Shown: positions 18,934-28,859, counted from the stretch's first letter. The stretch: DNA of 64,000 bases from Pseudoalteromonas xiamenensis (GCF_030994125.1 NZ_CP099917.1:3332001-3396000), one strand, 5' to 3'. Numbers and translations are program-made. Notes: generated by a model not told the origin, from the sequence alone.

Positions 18934-19548
18934 ATGTATTGGTCTCTTTTGTTGTTTCTCCCTGCGTGTTTTGCACTCAATATGGCGCCAGGTCCAAATA
19001 ATTTATTAGCGATGAACAATGGGCGTAACTATGGTTTTAACGTGGCCTTTATTGCTGGGTTGGGTCGTATTGTTGCGTTTATTATTATGATTACTTTGGC
19101 CGCATCCGGACTTGCTGCTGTTTTGTATGCATCAGAAACATTGTTTTATACGATTAAAATGTTAGGCGCTGTTTACCTGTTTTGGCTAGCCTTTAAACTC
19201 TGGTGTTCAAGCGCATTGCACATAGCCAAAAAAGTCGCCAATGGTTCTGGTAATAAAGAGCTAATTAAACAGGAATTTATGCTTGCTGCTGGGAACCCTA
19301 AGGCGATTTTAATCTTTACTTCATTCTTGCCTCAATTTGTCGATGTAAACCGCAATGTACAACAACAGTTCGTGACGTTAGGCGGCCTATTTTTGTTATT
19401 AGAAATGGTCGCATTGAGTGGTTATGCATTGTTCGGTATGTATCTAAGTCAGTGGTTTACTCGACCAAAAACAGCGGGTCGTTTTAACAAAGGCTGTGCT
19501 GTGTTGTTGTCGGTTTCCGGGGTCAACTTGCTGTTTAGTAAGAGTTAA
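18934..19548 (+). CDS. LysE/RhtB-family exporter
   Basis: A 204-residue inner-membrane protein with five to six helices. The family signature MAPGPNNLLAMNNGRNYGF is near the N-terminus (residues 14-32), and AAGNPKAILIFTSFLPQFVD lies in the middle. Family members export amino acids, homoserine lactones or related metabolites. It follows the GNAT gene almost without a gap. A second member of the family is encoded at 26475. Confidence 0.85.
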   Translation: MYWSLLLFLPACFALNMAPGPNNLLAMNNGRNYGFNVAFIAGLGRIVAFIIMITLAASGLAAVLYASETLFYTIKMLGAVYLFWLAFKLWCSSALHIAKKVANGSGNKELIKQEFMLAAGNPKAILIFTSFLPQFVDVNRNVQQQFVTLGGLFLLLEMVALSGYALFGMYLSQWFTRPKTAGRFNKGCAVLLSVSGVNLLFSKS

Positions 19549-19788
19549 ATTTCTTTCTGTCGGTTGTTTCTAAATTGAACATTGGTAAAAAGTACTAGTG
19601 CTTTTTTACTACTTCAGCGTTTTCTCTGTTTTTATTGCTAAAACTGGAATGATTGAAGGGGTGTTCTACGCTTCACTGAGTGAGCTTGAATAGTCAATGG
19701 CATCAATCTAGGGCCAAGGAAGAAGTTTGTAATGGTGCACCATCACGGAATTGCTCATAAATACAAACGTATTATTGAGGTAAATACA

Positions 19789-20796
19789 ATGAAAGTATTG
19801 GCAGCGCCAGTTAAAACGGCGGTTATAGTAGGATGCTTGATAGGGTCGTTTCAAGTATTCGCAAATACAGTTTATACAAGTGACTCAAGTGTAACCGCTT
19901 GGGATCCGATTTATCCCGCGTCAGCCTATAGCAATTGGGCTGCGCCGTGTGTTGTAAATCCCGAAATCACCTTAGCGGACAATTGGGTTAATCCGCATTC
20001 AGCCTATTCTTTTGGTACCGCAGCTCATCCTTGGCAAAATCAAAACAATAATTACGCAAGTTGGATTAACGCTTGGAACAATTTAAGTTCACAGGGGCCG
20101 CAAGGACAAAGTTGGACTCGCTACACGCAAGAAGTTTCGGGAACAGGCGAATTTGTATTAGATCTATTAGCGGATAATTGTTCGTGGGTTTACATTGATG
20201 GAAACTTAGTTGGGTTTCAAGGTGTGACATCGTATTCACAACAATACCCTGTTTCCTTAAGTGGTACGCATACGTTGGATTTTCTAATTTATGACGGTGG
20301 CGGTTTAGCGGGGGGCATGTTTAAACTTGAAACAAATACTGGCACGCAATTTCCTGATACGGACGGCGATGGTCTTACCGATCCAGAAGAAGTGTTAACG
20401 CAAACGGACCCAAATAATCCAGATAGTGATGGCGATGGGTTTAGCGACGGTGAGGAAGTGAGCGCAGGCAGTAACCCTAATGACGGTTCCAGTACTCCCG
20501 TTGTGGACTCTGATGGGGATGGCGTGATGGATGGTGATGACATGTGCGAAGGAACTGCAAGCGGTGCTTCGGTCGATCAATATGGCTGTTCGGGTGAACA
20601 GAATGTCGGCAATTCGTGCGCTTGCAGCGGACCCGAAGAGGGCGTGCTTTGGAAAAATCATGGACAATATGTGAGTTGTGTTGCCCATGCGAAAAATGCA
20701 CAGATTAATATGGGATTGTTGTCTGAAGCGGAAGGTGAAGCCTTGGTTGAGTCTGCTGCGCAGAGTAGTTGCGGTAAGAAGTCCAAAGGCAAATAG
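19789..20796 (+). CDS. Secreted protein with thrombospondin type 3-like calcium repeats
   Basis: A 335-residue exported protein. From ATG 19789 (GAGG 8 bases before) it begins with a signal peptide ending near FQVFA; the frame is open from 19732. Residues 22-175 form a tryptophan-rich domain of unknown fold. Three aspartate-rich repeats follow: DTDGDGLTDPEE, DSDGDGFSDGEE and DSDGDGVMDGDD, each a calcium-binding thrombospondin type 3 motif. The C-terminal 70 residues are cysteine-rich (CACSGPEEG...C...C). This is the layout of surface or secreted proteins stabilised by calcium. The role is unknown. Confidence 0.75.
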   Translation: MKVLAAPVKTAVIVGCLIGSFQVFANTVYTSDSSVTAWDPIYPASAYSNWAAPCVVNPEITLADNWVNPHSAYSFGTAAHPWQNQNNNYASWINAWNNLSSQGPQGQSWTRYTQEVSGTGEFVLDLLADNCSWVYIDGNLVGFQGVTSYSQQYPVSLSGTHTLDFLIYDGGGLAGGMFKLETNTGTQFPDTDGDGLTDPEEVLTQTDPNNPDSDGDGFSDGEEVSAGSNPNDGSSTPVVDSDGDGVMDGDDMCEGTASGASVDQYGCSGEQNVGNSCACSGPEEGVLWKNHGQYVSCVAHAKNAQINMGLLSEAEGEALVESAAQSSCGKKSKGK

Positions 20797-20834
20797 ATGG
20801 CGTTAAAATCTAACGGATATTACTCAAATAAATA

Positions 20835-20863
20835 GAGAAGGGCCTTTTGAAGGCCTTTCTTTA
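20835..20863 (+). terminator. Intrinsic terminator
   Basis: A stem of AGAAGGGCCTT against AAGGCCTTTCT (one G-T pair) around a three-base loop, followed by a short T-rich end. It lies 40 bases after the thrombospondin-repeat gene. Confidence 0.8.
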
Positions 20864-20935
20864 TGTGTCGAAAATATTCAATACCTGAGTTGGTAAAGCC
20901 AGTATCTTGGTACGTATCAAAACAGGAGAATAGCC

Positions 20936-21394
20936 ATGAGTAGCCGAGCAAACTACATTGAACTAGCACCACAAGGTCTGAAAATTTTACTGGAACAGGA
21001 AGGCTTTTTAAGAACGCAATTTGAACAGTCCGAGACGTTGACCATTTCTATTTGGGAATTAGTAAAATTACGTGTTTCACAAATCAATCAATGCGCCTAT
21101 TGTATTGATATGCATTCTAAGGATGCGTTAAAGCTGGGCGAAACGTGGTCACGTATTGTGGGGCTCAGCGCGTGGCGAGATATGCCACAGTATTCGAATA
21201 GCGAGCGTACAGCGCTCGATTTGGCCGAACAATTGACATTGGCTAAGTCAATTGATGAGACAAATTATCAAATGGCGATAGAGGTGTTTGGCGAAAAAGC
21301 GTTAGTGATACTGACGTTCGCCATTAACGCGATTAATAGCTGGAATCGCATTGTTAAAGTCTTTAAGCCAGAGGTGGGACACTATCAAGCCTAA
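20936..21394 (+). CDS. Carboxymuconolactone decarboxylase/AhpD-family protein
   Basis: A 152-residue protein of the AhpD-like fold. The redox motif CAYCIDMHSK (residues 53-62) is the CxxCxxxH of the peroxidase-like group, placing it nearer to AhpD-type alkylhydroperoxidases than to true decarboxylases. It starts with CAGGAG 7 bases before the ATG. The next gene, an AraC-type regulator, overlaps its end, so the two are probably coupled. It may help detoxify peroxides. Confidence 0.82.
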   Translation: MSSRANYIELAPQGLKILLEQEGFLRTQFEQSETLTISIWELVKLRVSQINQCAYCIDMHSKDALKLGETWSRIVGLSAWRDMPQYSNSERTALDLAEQLTLAKSIDETNYQMAIEVFGEKALVILTFAINAINSWNRIVKVFKPEVGHYQA

Positions 21395-22157
21395 CGATTT
21401 GAACTTAAATCCATTCCATTTAGAGCTGTTTCATCCATCGGGGCAGCTCAGTGCGTTGTTGCAGGGAATATGGGCTGCAAAGGTGACTTCACAGAGTGAC
21501 GTCATCCGTAAGCCATTGCATTGTGATGCGGGCAGTGGACTGATGTTTAATTTTTCAGGTAAGGTTCAAATCGGTGAACAAATCTTACCTCGAGGTGTGA
21601 TTTTATTGCCAGTGAGTAACGTTACTCAGCATATTACTTTTGGGGCTGATGCACGTTTGGCGGGAGTACGATTTCATCCGGCAATTGGATTTGGGTTGTT
21701 GGGCTCTCATGTTGATAGATACCAAAGACTTGAGGAGTCTGAGGACAACCAGTTTCATTTATACACCCTGTTTCATTCACTCGATAAAGAACCAAATGTG
21801 AAAGCCCAAATTGCGTTGTTAAACTCGTGGGCTAAGGCCTACCTTGACTTATCGCTAGTGTTACCTCATTCACTTGAGCATGCGCTAGCGCGTATTAGAC
21901 AGGGGCATTCTGTTGGAGATCTTAGTTCGGTTGTAACGCACAGTCAGCGGCAAATTGAGCGCCTATTTAAGTTGTGGTTAGGAATGACGCCGAAGGCGTA
22001 TCAGCGTCTCATACGTGTGAAGCACGTAATCGACTATTTAAAGCACAATAGCGGGGCAAATTTGGCTGACGTTGCGGTTCAGTTTGGCTTTAGCGATCAG
22101 GCACACATGACAAGGGAGTTTTCTGCAATCGCGCGTACGACGCCTGGTAAATTTTAG
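21351..22157 (+). CDS. AraC-family transcriptional regulator
   Basis: A regulator of about 250-268 residues. The C-terminal 100 residues hold the double helix-turn-helix: SVGDLSSVVTHSQRQIERLF, then LADVAVQFGFSDQAHMTREF and TTPGKF. The N-terminal part is a cupin-like sensor (LHCDAGSGLMFNFSGKVQIG, VRFHPAIGFGLLG). The start is uncertain: TTG 21351 overlaps the AhpD-like gene by 44 bases, and a later start near 21400 is possible. It probably regulates its upstream neighbour or an unlinked target. Confidence 0.82.
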   Translation: MLKSLSQRWDTIKPNDLNLNPFHLELFHPSGQLSALLQGIWAAKVTSQSDVIRKPLHCDAGSGLMFNFSGKVQIGEQILPRGVILLPVSNVTQHITFGADARLAGVRFHPAIGFGLLGSHVDRYQRLEESEDNQFHLYTLFHSLDKEPNVKAQIALLNSWAKAYLDLSLVLPHSLEHALARIRQGHSVGDLSSVVTHSQRQIERLFKLWLGMTPKAYQRLIRVKHVIDYLKHNSGANLADVAVQFGFSDQAHMTREFSAIARTTPGKF

Positions 22158-22297
22158 TGCATTTCATCAGAAATCAAAGTGGATCGTGTTTTGAACAAAG
22201 CGGTGAAAAACCACGTGAAGCGGAAAGACCACGTCGCCAACCAAGAACGTTTAGTCACTTGGCAAAAGACCGAGTTAGGACGTTATCTTATTCGTGC

Positions 22298-23158
22298 TTA
22301 ATTGATCTCTAATTCAGGCGTTTGACTCGCCATCACTTTCAACAAAGCTTCATCCATTTGTGCAATGAAATCAAGTTTATAAGGATATTGCTCAAGCCCA
22401 TCTTTGACGTAACCAATGTGTGCGGTACGCCGCAGTATCACGCGGTCTTCTAGAACACCACTCAACTCGATGTCGGGTTCACTACGTTTTATGTTTCGCA
22501 TGACCAGTACAGTAGACAATCTGTCGTTCAGGTAACAATCTATTCGTCCTTTCACCAATTTCATTACATTGGAATAGGTGTCTTTATTTTCCCATACTTG
22601 GATTTTATTCTGTGCCAGTGCCTGGGTCAGTACATCATCTAAAATCAGATAACCGGCGTTAATACCTAGATTAATCGGATTTTTTGACGTATCTCGGTGT
22701 TCGATATTTTTTAGGGTAAAGCCCGAATTGCAATAAGCCACCACAACTTCCTCCAAAAGCGGTACCGAGTATGGCCAAATGTAAGGTCGCTTTTGAATGT
22801 GTTTGTAAGGTGGCATTATGGCGAATGCGGCACCATGCTCGAGATCAGCAAGCCCACGTTTCCATGGTACAGGTACAAGTTCAACTTGGTACTTACTATC
22901 AATTAAACGTGCCGCTTGGCGCACGAGATCCACATAGATACCGTTGAGTTCACCGTTAATCATGTACGTGTAAGGCGGATAGCTTTCATCCACCATGATA
23001 CTCACGCGATATTGTGGTTCGGCCATGGTTCTTGTTGCAAAAAGGAGCAACAGCAACATTAATTTGCCAACACTGAGGAAGCCATTTCTCAATACGTGAT
23101 GTACGGCACTATTGGCTGTCAGACGTGCCACACGGAATCCCAACAGATCGCACACCAC
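22298..23158 (-). CDS. Periplasmic solute-binding protein, family 3
   Basis: An exported amino-acid-type binding protein of up to 286 residues. A signal peptide (around MLLLLLFATRTMA) precedes the mature start AEPQYRVSIMVDESYPPYTY, the typical first strand and substrate loop of SBP family 3; NGIYVDLVRQAARLI and LGINAGYLI follow. The proposed GTG start lies 2 bases after the chemoreceptor stop. The signal peptide sits about 33 residues in, so a later start is possible. No ABC permease genes are nearby. It may deliver a ligand to the chemoreceptor encoded upstream or act as an orphan sensor. Confidence 0.78.
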   Translation of the reverse strand: MVCDLLGFRVARLTANSAVHHVLRNGFLSVGKLMLLLLLFATRTMAEPQYRVSIMVDESYPPYTYMINGELNGIYVDLVRQAARLIDSKYQVELVPVPWKRGLADLEHGAAFAIMPPYKHIQKRPYIWPYSVPLLEEVVVAYCNSGFTLKNIEHRDTSKNPINLGINAGYLILDDVLTQALAQNKIQVWENKDTYSNVMKLVKGRIDCYLNDRLSTVLVMRNIKRSEPDIELSGVLEDRVILRRTAHIGYVKDGLEQYPYKLDFIAQMDEALLKVMASQTPELEIN

Positions 23159-23160
23159 GA

Positions 23161-25044
23161 TTACACCTTAAATTTAGATAGAAGACTTTCTTGCTCATGC
23201 GCTTGTTTGGCCAGTTTATCACTGGCGCAGTATTGCTTGTCCGCAAAACGCCCAACTTCAACACTGATATCATTAATGTAGTTGGTGTTTTTGTTTATTT
23301 CTTCAATGACCACACTTTGTTGCTCTATGGCCGTGGCGATTTGAATATTACGATCCATTAATTCTTTAACGGCCTCTGAGATTTCATTCAACATATCTGT
23401 CGCTTGCTCAGTTTGTGTCACACAGCTCAGGGTTTTATCTCGGCTGCTGCCCATGGCTTCTTGAACTTGACTTGACGATGCTTGGATTTGGTCAATCATG
23501 GTCTTTATTTCAGTGGTCGATTGTTGAGTTTTTGACGCCAATGATCTGACCTCATCGGCCACTACGGCAAACCCACGGCCTTGCTCACCCGCTCGCGCGG
23601 CTTCAATTGCCGCGTTTAGCGCTAGTAAGTTAGTTTGCTCGGCGATACCATTGATAACCGAAAGAATATTTTCAATGCTTTGGCTGTACTGTGCTAATTG
23701 GGTACTCAACTTGTGAGAATGGTTAATATCGTCGGCGAGCGCCGTAATTTGGTTCTTAGCTTGCAAAAACACTTCTTGCCCTTGCGCGGCTTTTTCATTG
23801 ACCGACGTAATCGAGCCCGCGGCTTGTTGCGCGTTACCCGCTATTTCTATCGACGTGGTACTCATTTCATGCATCGCCGTGGCTAAGCTCTCAATTAAAC
23901 TCACTTGTTGATCCAGCTTTTTCATTGATTGCGTCGACAGCTCTTTTGCCGCGTCGCTGCTGCCAAGTACTTGATCGGCTCTTTCTTTTACATCGCACAC
24001 TAATTGCTGTAATGAGGCTAAAAAGCGATTGAATTGACTGGCCACAACACCACATTCATCATTATTTTTAACGGTTAAACGCTGAGTAAGGTTGCCTCCA
24101 CCACTGGCCATACCGGTAATTGCAGCTTCTAAGACTTGAAGCGGCTTGAGCAGGTGTAGCGCTAATGCTCGCATACAGATCACGCCAAACAATACGGCAA
24201 GTACTGCGATGACAAATGAGTTCAAGGTAATATCAAATAAGGTTTTGTAAGCAAGGGATTTATCAATTAATACGGCAAGATACCAATCTGTACCAAAACG
24301 GTTATCAAGTGCATGTAAGTAAAACAATTTCGTTCCATCTGCGGTCTTTATCTCAGTAATTTGGTCGGTTTTAGAGAGGGACAATTCAGGGTATATTTTG
24401 CTAATCGGTTGACCGTAAAATTGTTTTTGAGGATGGGTAACGATAGCGCTTGTGCTATCAACCAAGAAGGCATACCCAGTGTTATCAAAATTAATCGTAT
24501 TAACACTTTTTGCAATAGCCTCAAGGCTTAAATCCCCCCCAATAACCCCTTGTAATCTGCCTCCTACAATAATCGGTGATACAACCGACAAAAGCAGTTC
24601 ACCGCTTGCTGCATCTGTATATGGACTAGTAAAAACCGTATGTTGTTTTTCTTTTGCTAACTGATACCAAGCTCTTTGCCTAAAATCGATATCTTTGGGG
24701 TTACGGCGATTCAAGTCGTTAGAGCGTAACTGCGTCTCGTTATCTAAGGTCCCAAAAGCGAGTAGAAAAGATTGAGTGAAAAAAGGCGAATTCAGCGCAG
24801 CTTGAAAAGCATCCGAGCTAAAATGTTGCTCGATTTGGCTTTTAACTAAATTGATTTGATCAGCTTTTGCCGTCAACCAGTTGTCGATGCTGATAGCGAG
24901 CAATTGTGTGCTATCACTTACATAGGCATGATTTTTAGTTTGTAGCGAATCACTCACAAACCAATAGGTTGATGTCGTAGTGACGCAAATAATTATTAGT
25001 ATTACAACAGCGGAAGTCACCGAAAACTTAGTGCGTATCTGCAT
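23161..25044 (-). CDS. Methyl-accepting chemotaxis protein (dCache type)
   Basis: A 627-residue transmembrane chemoreceptor. It has helix 1 at about residues 8-30, a large periplasmic double-Cache sensor domain ([32 protein letters not shown]), helix 2 at about 270-292, a HAMP linker, and the cytoplasmic signalling hairpin. The hairpin tip reads [20 protein letters not shown] and continues with [15 protein letters not shown]. dCache domains often sense amino acids or carboxylates directly. The solute-binding protein gene begins 2 bases after its stop, so the two form an operon and may work together. Confidence 0.92.
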   Translation of the reverse strand: MQIRTKFSVTSAVVILIIICVTTTSTYWFVSDSLQTKNHAYVSDSTQLLAISIDNWLTAKADQINLVKSQIEQHFSSDAFQAALNSPFFTQSFLLAFGTLDNETQLRSNDLNRRNPKDIDFRQRAWYQLAKEKQHTVFTSPYTDAASGELLLSVVSPIIVGGRLQGVIGGDLSLEAIAKSVNTINFDNTGYAFLVDSTSAIVTHPQKQFYGQPISKIYPELSLSKTDQITEIKTADGTKLFYLHALDNRFGTDWYLAVLIDKSLAYKTLFDITLNSFVIAVLAVLFGVICMRALALHLLKPLQVLEAAITGMASGGGNLTQRLTVKNNDECGVVASQFNRFLASLQQLVCDVKERADQVLGSSDAAKELSTQSMKKLDQQVSLIESLATAMHEMSTTSIEIAGNAQQAAGSITSVNEKAAQGQEVFLQAKNQITALADDINHSHKLSTQLAQYSQSIENILSVINGIAEQTNLLALNAAIEAARAGEQGRGFAVVADEVRSLASKTQQSTTEIKTMIDQIQASSSQVQEAMGSSRDKTLSCVTQTEQATDMLNEISEAVKELMDRNIQIATAIEQQSVVIEEINKNTNYINDISVEVGRFADKQYCASDKLAKQAHEQESLLSKFKV

Positions 25045-25126
25045 TTTTTGTTGCCTAAAAAATTATCCCAACTTCAAAAGTGTTGTCTATTATTTGATTA
25101 ATGGCAATAAATGAAGGTGAAAAACA

Positions 25127-26272
25127 ATGCCCTTCTCTCGCTGCAATGAACTGCTGTTGCTCTGCTGTCTTTCAAGTTTCACCGTCTCAGCCTCCAGCAC
25201 GGAACGTCCTGTTACGATGGCTGATATTGAAGCTCTGGAAGCACAACTAGCCGAGTTAAAAGCAAGGCTGCAAGCACAGCAAGTACAACCCCCACAAAGT
25301 GCGTCAAGTACGGCATCTTCCCCACAGACTGAACTCACTTCAACTCGCTCGTTTGTTGATCTTTATGCCACAATTCGTCCGACATTTGGTTATCTTAAAG
25401 AATCTGGTGGCAATAATTGGGATGTACGCGATGCACTTTCCCACGCGGGATTCAAAGTAACACATGAATTTATGCCCGATTGGCAGGTTGAACTGCAAGG
25501 AGAGTGGGGAATTGATTTGGCGAATGAGGGGAATTTCGGCAAATCGAGGCGTGCTTATACCGCACTAAAAACGCCTTATGGTCGATTTGGGATCGGGAAA
25601 CAAAGACCAGCCCAATATTTGTTTATTGCCGATCCAGTTGATATTTTTAACCACTCCAGTAGCCCGTTTTCGTATGATCCAGAAAGCTTGTTCTTCGTCG
25701 ATAATTTACTGTCATATCGCTTTGAATATGGACCTTTAACATTTATCGCAGTCGGTCAATTTGATGGTCAAAAAGGCGATGATCAAAACGATATGCTTAA
25801 CGCTGGGCTGAGTTATGATGCGAATGGTCTTCATGCTGCGGTCACTTACCAGCAAAGTAAGGTGTATGAGGCAGACACTCGGCTCGGTGAAAATCAAATT
25901 TGGGCAGGTGCATTAGCGTATCAATTCACTGACCGTTTTTATGCCGCCGTTGCGTACCAAGATAAAACGTACCAGCGATTGGTGGCAGATCTATCGCGTG
26001 ACGGCCATACATTTGATTTGTCATTGGCTTATCAATTATCACCACAATACAAACTCAAAGCGGGTATCTTTGATTTCGAGGATGGTTATGCCAGCACCTC
26101 ATCTGAGAATCAAAGTTTCGATGGCTATAACGTGACGCTTGAGTGGTTACCCATTGCGCCACTGCGCGTTCATTTGGAATACCTATCCAAGTCATTTGTA
26201 AATGACACTGAGTTTGACTCTATTTCCATAGGCTTTCGCTATGATTTCAAGCAGCAGTGGTCGTTCAAATGA
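25127..26272 (+). CDS. Outer-membrane porin
   Basis: A 381-residue beta-barrel porin of the gram-negative type. After a signal peptide (ending near TVSA), residues 33-55 form a short coiled coil (IEALEAQLAELKARLQAQ), as in trimeric OprP-like porins. The barrel has alternating patterns such as VELQGEWGIDLANEGNFGKS, GRFGIGKQRPAQYLF and an NVTLEWLPI hairpin, ending near SIGFRYDF. It is divergent from the chemoreceptor gene with an 82-base gap. The solute is unknown. Confidence 0.82.
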   Translation: MPFSRCNELLLLCCLSSFTVSASSTERPVTMADIEALEAQLAELKARLQAQQVQPPQSASSTASSPQTELTSTRSFVDLYATIRPTFGYLKESGGNNWDVRDALSHAGFKVTHEFMPDWQVELQGEWGIDLANEGNFGKSRRAYTALKTPYGRFGIGKQRPAQYLFIADPVDIFNHSSSPFSYDPESLFFVDNLLSYRFEYGPLTFIAVGQFDGQKGDDQNDMLNAGLSYDANGLHAAVTYQQSKVYEADTRLGENQIWAGALAYQFTDRFYAAVAYQDKTYQRLVADLSRDGHTFDLSLAYQLSPQYKLKAGIFDFEDGYASTSSENQSFDGYNVTLEWLPIAPLRVHLEYLSKSFVNDTEFDSISIGFRYDFKQQWSFK

Positions 26273-26474
26273 TGTCTAATCGTGACTGTAAGTATTTTCG
26301 ATCGAAATAGGCCTGTGTGTTGTCACCAGAACACAGAAAATAGGCTGGAAGTTAATTGCTAATCGTCGAAGTTTTCGCTTGCGAAGTTTCATTTTTGGGG
26401 GCATTTTAATGGGTGTTTAATAATCAATATTGTTCTAAGTAGCACCAATGCTCATGGCATAAACAGGAGTAACC

Positions 26475-27104
26475 ATGTTTCCAGTGGATGTTTGGCTAGC
26501 CTATACGTTGGCATGCCTTCTTTTAGTGCTCTCTCCAGGTCCCGATAATTTGTTGGCCATCGGTAGAGGACTCAGTCAAGGTAAAGCAGCAGCGGTGATG
26601 TCAGGGTTATCCTCTGGTGTGGGTATATTATTCCATGTGTTAACAGCAACGTTTGGCCTTACTTTGCTATTGCAAACGTCCACGATTGCCTTTTACATCG
26701 TAAAAATGATTGGTGCCGCGTATTTAATTTGGTTAGGGATAAAAGTGCTTAAATCCAAAAGCTTATTTTCTTTGGCGAAGGCACAGAAACAGTCGTTAAA
26801 AACTATCTTTGGGACTGGTTTTTTATCGGCAGCATTGAATCCAAAGCCGGGCTTGTTCGTTTTGGCGTTCGTCCCTCAGTTTGTTAATCCAGAACTGGGT
26901 TCGGTGACCAGTCAGATGTTGGTTTATGGTGGCTGGTTTGCACTACTCACCGCTATTGGCTTTTCGCTAATGGGTGTGTTTGCATCCAAATTGAGTTGGT
27001 GGCTACAAAATAGACCTAAATTTATAAATGGTCTCAATGTTGGGGCGGGAATCACCTTTGTTACGTCGGGTTTAGCCGTCGCATTTATGAAACAACGTGT
27101 CTAA
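26475..27104 (+). CDS. LysE/RhtB-family exporter
   Basis: A 209-residue inner-membrane exporter. The signature LSPGPDNLLAIGRGLSQGK (residues 19-37) is followed by KMIGAAYLIWLGIKVLKSK and AALNPKPGLFVLAFVPQFV. It starts with AGGAG 6 bases before the ATG. A small gene follows within 30 bases. It is only distantly like the other LysE-type protein at 18934. The likely cargo is an amino acid or derivative. Confidence 0.87.
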   Translation: MFPVDVWLAYTLACLLLVLSPGPDNLLAIGRGLSQGKAAAVMSGLSSGVGILFHVLTATFGLTLLLQTSTIAFYIVKMIGAAYLIWLGIKVLKSKSLFSLAKAQKQSLKTIFGTGFLSAALNPKPGLFVLAFVPQFVNPELGSVTSQMLVYGGWFALLTAIGFSLMGVFASKLSWWLQNRPKFINGLNVGAGITFVTSGLAVAFMKQRV

Positions 27105-27131
27105 TTCGCTTTGACTCAACGGAATGTTCCC

Positions 27132-27344
27132 ATGAGGCAATTTACGATCAATCGACTCACTACGAATTTCGGGATTTTCAAATTATCAGGCGTTTGGCGA
27201 GATACACCCGACTTTACGTGCCAAATTTACTCTCTCGAAATGATGGGCACTGACGGGTGGATTCAATTAAATGCTGAAAACGAAAGAGTTCAGATGCTAA
27301 GAAACTCACTTTTACCGTTAATTAATGCACACCTCTGTTGTTAG
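27132..27344 (+). CDS. Small hypothetical protein
   Basis: A 70-residue soluble protein that I do not recognise, opening MRQFTINRLTTNFGIFKLSG and ending in CC. The frame is open from a TTG at 27111, 6 bases after the exporter stop; ATG 27132 is the more ordinary start. It lies between the exporter and a membrane protein gene, all on one strand with short gaps, so it is probably translated from the same message. No function can be proposed. Confidence 0.5.
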   Translation: MRQFTINRLTTNFGIFKLSGVWRDTPDFTCQIYSLEMMGTDGWIQLNAENERVQMLRNSLLPLINAHLCC

Positions 27345-27368
27345 TTTGATTAGAAGGACAAAAATCAA

Positions 27369-27737
27369 ATGAGCTTTGCTTTATACATTTCTGCCGTTTT
27401 ATTGTTGGTCATTGCGTTTGTTCATTCGTTCCTTGGCGAACGTTACATCTTGACGCGATTGTTTAAGCGAGATCTCCCAAAGCTATTTGGAAGTGATGAC
27501 TTTACTAAGCGTACGTTACGATTTGCTTGGCATATCACGTCAATTGCATGGCTGGGCTTTGCCGCGATTCTCGCGCTTCTAGCTACACCTGGAACTGAAA
27601 AGGCCAGTTTGATTTATGTCATTGCGGCGACATTCATTGTGCATGGTCTTGTCGCGTTACTTGGTTCTAGAGGCAAACATGTATCTTGGGTTGTGTTTCT
27701 AGCTATCAGCGTTTCTGCCCTCGTCAGTTTATCTTAA
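27369..27737 (+). CDS. Small four-helix membrane protein
   Basis: A 122-residue hydrophobic protein with four predicted membrane segments (about 4-20, 52-70, 78-98 and 104-121). An LGERYILTRLFKRDLPKLFG loop lies between helices 1 and 2. It is preceded by AGAAGGA. I do not recognise its family with confidence. It is close to its neighbours on both sides and is probably in an operon with the exporter upstream and the monooxygenase-like gene downstream. Confidence 0.7.
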   Translation: MSFALYISAVLLLVIAFVHSFLGERYILTRLFKRDLPKLFGSDDFTKRTLRFAWHITSIAWLGFAAILALLATPGTEKASLIYVIAATFIVHGLVALLGSRGKHVSWVVFLAISVSALVSLS

Positions 27738-27768
27738 TCGTCCATTGCGCTTACTTGAAGGAAATCAC

Positions 27769-28059
27769 ATGTACGCCGTTATATTTAGAGCAAAACCGGG
27801 TGTTCAAGACGAAGACTATGAAATTACGGTCGCCAAAATGCGCACGCTGGCATTTGAAAAGTACGGCTGTCTTGAGTTTGTTGCCGCCACTGCTGGCGAG
27901 GAAGAAGTGGCAATTTCCTATTGGGAAAGTGAAGATGCGATTAAACAATGGAAGAGTGATTCAGAGCATACGTTGGCTCAATCGCTTGGGCGCAAAACAT
28001 GGTATGAATCATATATTGTTCAAGTTGTTGAAATTAAAAGAGAGTATCGTTTTAACTAA
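27769..28059 (+). CDS. Antibiotic biosynthesis monooxygenase (ABM)-like protein
   Basis: A 96-residue dimeric ferredoxin-fold protein. YAVIFRAKPGVQDEDYEITV and LEFVAATAGEEEVAISYW resemble YgiN/ABM-domain quinol monooxygenases and haem-degrading relatives. ATG 27769 has GAAGGA 6 bases upstream, so I take it over the in-frame start at 27745. The function (quinone oxidation, stress response) is a family-level guess. Confidence 0.75.
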   Translation: MYAVIFRAKPGVQDEDYEITVAKMRTLAFEKYGCLEFVAATAGEEEVAISYWESEDAIKQWKSDSEHTLAQSLGRKTWYESYIVQVVEIKREYRFN

Positions 28060-28102
28060 TCAAGCATATTGGATAGGTAGGTTGTGCCATATGGAGTGAC
28101 CA

Positions 28103-28744
28103 ATGAGAAGTCAAAGTGAGTTGGACATCATTGAACAATTGGCAGCGTTTAATAGCAAAGAACGCTTTTATTTACTTGGATATATTTTAGGTAACCGGTC
28201 ATTTTCGCCTTCGAGTGAATTTTTAAGTCAACTTGAAGAGGCCTTGGGAATTTCGTTTCCTGACGCACTTTTTTGTGCAATGGATTATCACCTTGATTGG
28301 ATTTACGCAGCACTTTGCAAAACCTACCAACCACAATCGTTATACAACAATAACCATGGAGAGGTTAAAGGTCAGCAAGAGGACGTTGATTTTCTTATTG
28401 CGTTTGAGCGTAATAGACATGTTCACTTAATTTGCATTGAAGCGAAAGGGGTCACGGGATGGTCGAACGCGCAGACCATTTCCAAAGCGGATCGCCTACG
28501 CACTATTTTCGGTGCTATTGGTAAAAACTGGCTCAATGTAACCCCATATTTTGTATTGATGTCGCCAACTCGACCACAAAAATTGACCATAGCACCGCTC
28601 TTAGGGTGGGCGACTTCACCGCCTAGTGGCTACCATTGGATTGAACTATCGATACCAAAAACACTGCAAAAAGTGACACGCTGTGATTCACTGGGACAGG
28701 CAAATCAGGATGGAGGATATTGGTGTGTAACAAAGCGACAATAA
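28103..28744 (+). CDS. Hypothetical protein with PD-(D/E)XK nuclease-like motif
   Basis: A 213-residue soluble protein of no family I know. Residues 94-124 look like a PD-(D/E)XK nuclease core: an aspartate in EDVDFLIAFE (Asp96), a 16-residue hydrophobic strand region, then CIEAKG (Glu113, Lys115) and a following glutamine (Gln124) on a helix. The N-terminal 60 residues are helical. There is no methyltransferase or helicase gene nearby, so it is not part of an evident restriction system. It could be an orphan nuclease or an inactive relative. The gene starts 43 bases after the ABM-like gene. Confidence 0.55.
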   Translation: MRSQSELDIIEQLAAFNSKERFYLLGYILGNRSFSPSSEFLSQLEEALGISFPDALFCAMDYHLDWIYAALCKTYQPQSLYNNNHGEVKGQQEDVDFLIAFERNRHVHLICIEAKGVTGWSNAQTISKADRLRTIFGAIGKNWLNVTPYFVLMSPTRPQKLTIAPLLGWATSPPSGYHWIELSIPKTLQKVTRCDSLGQANQDGGYWCVTKRQ

Positions 28745-28859
28745 TGTAGTTTGCAACACACATGCCATAGAAAGTAGCGATTAGCGACTTCCTGTAAGTC
28801 ATTCATTTTATAAAAACACCTTTAAGACAATAAAAATGAGTTTAGGTCATGGAGAGAAA

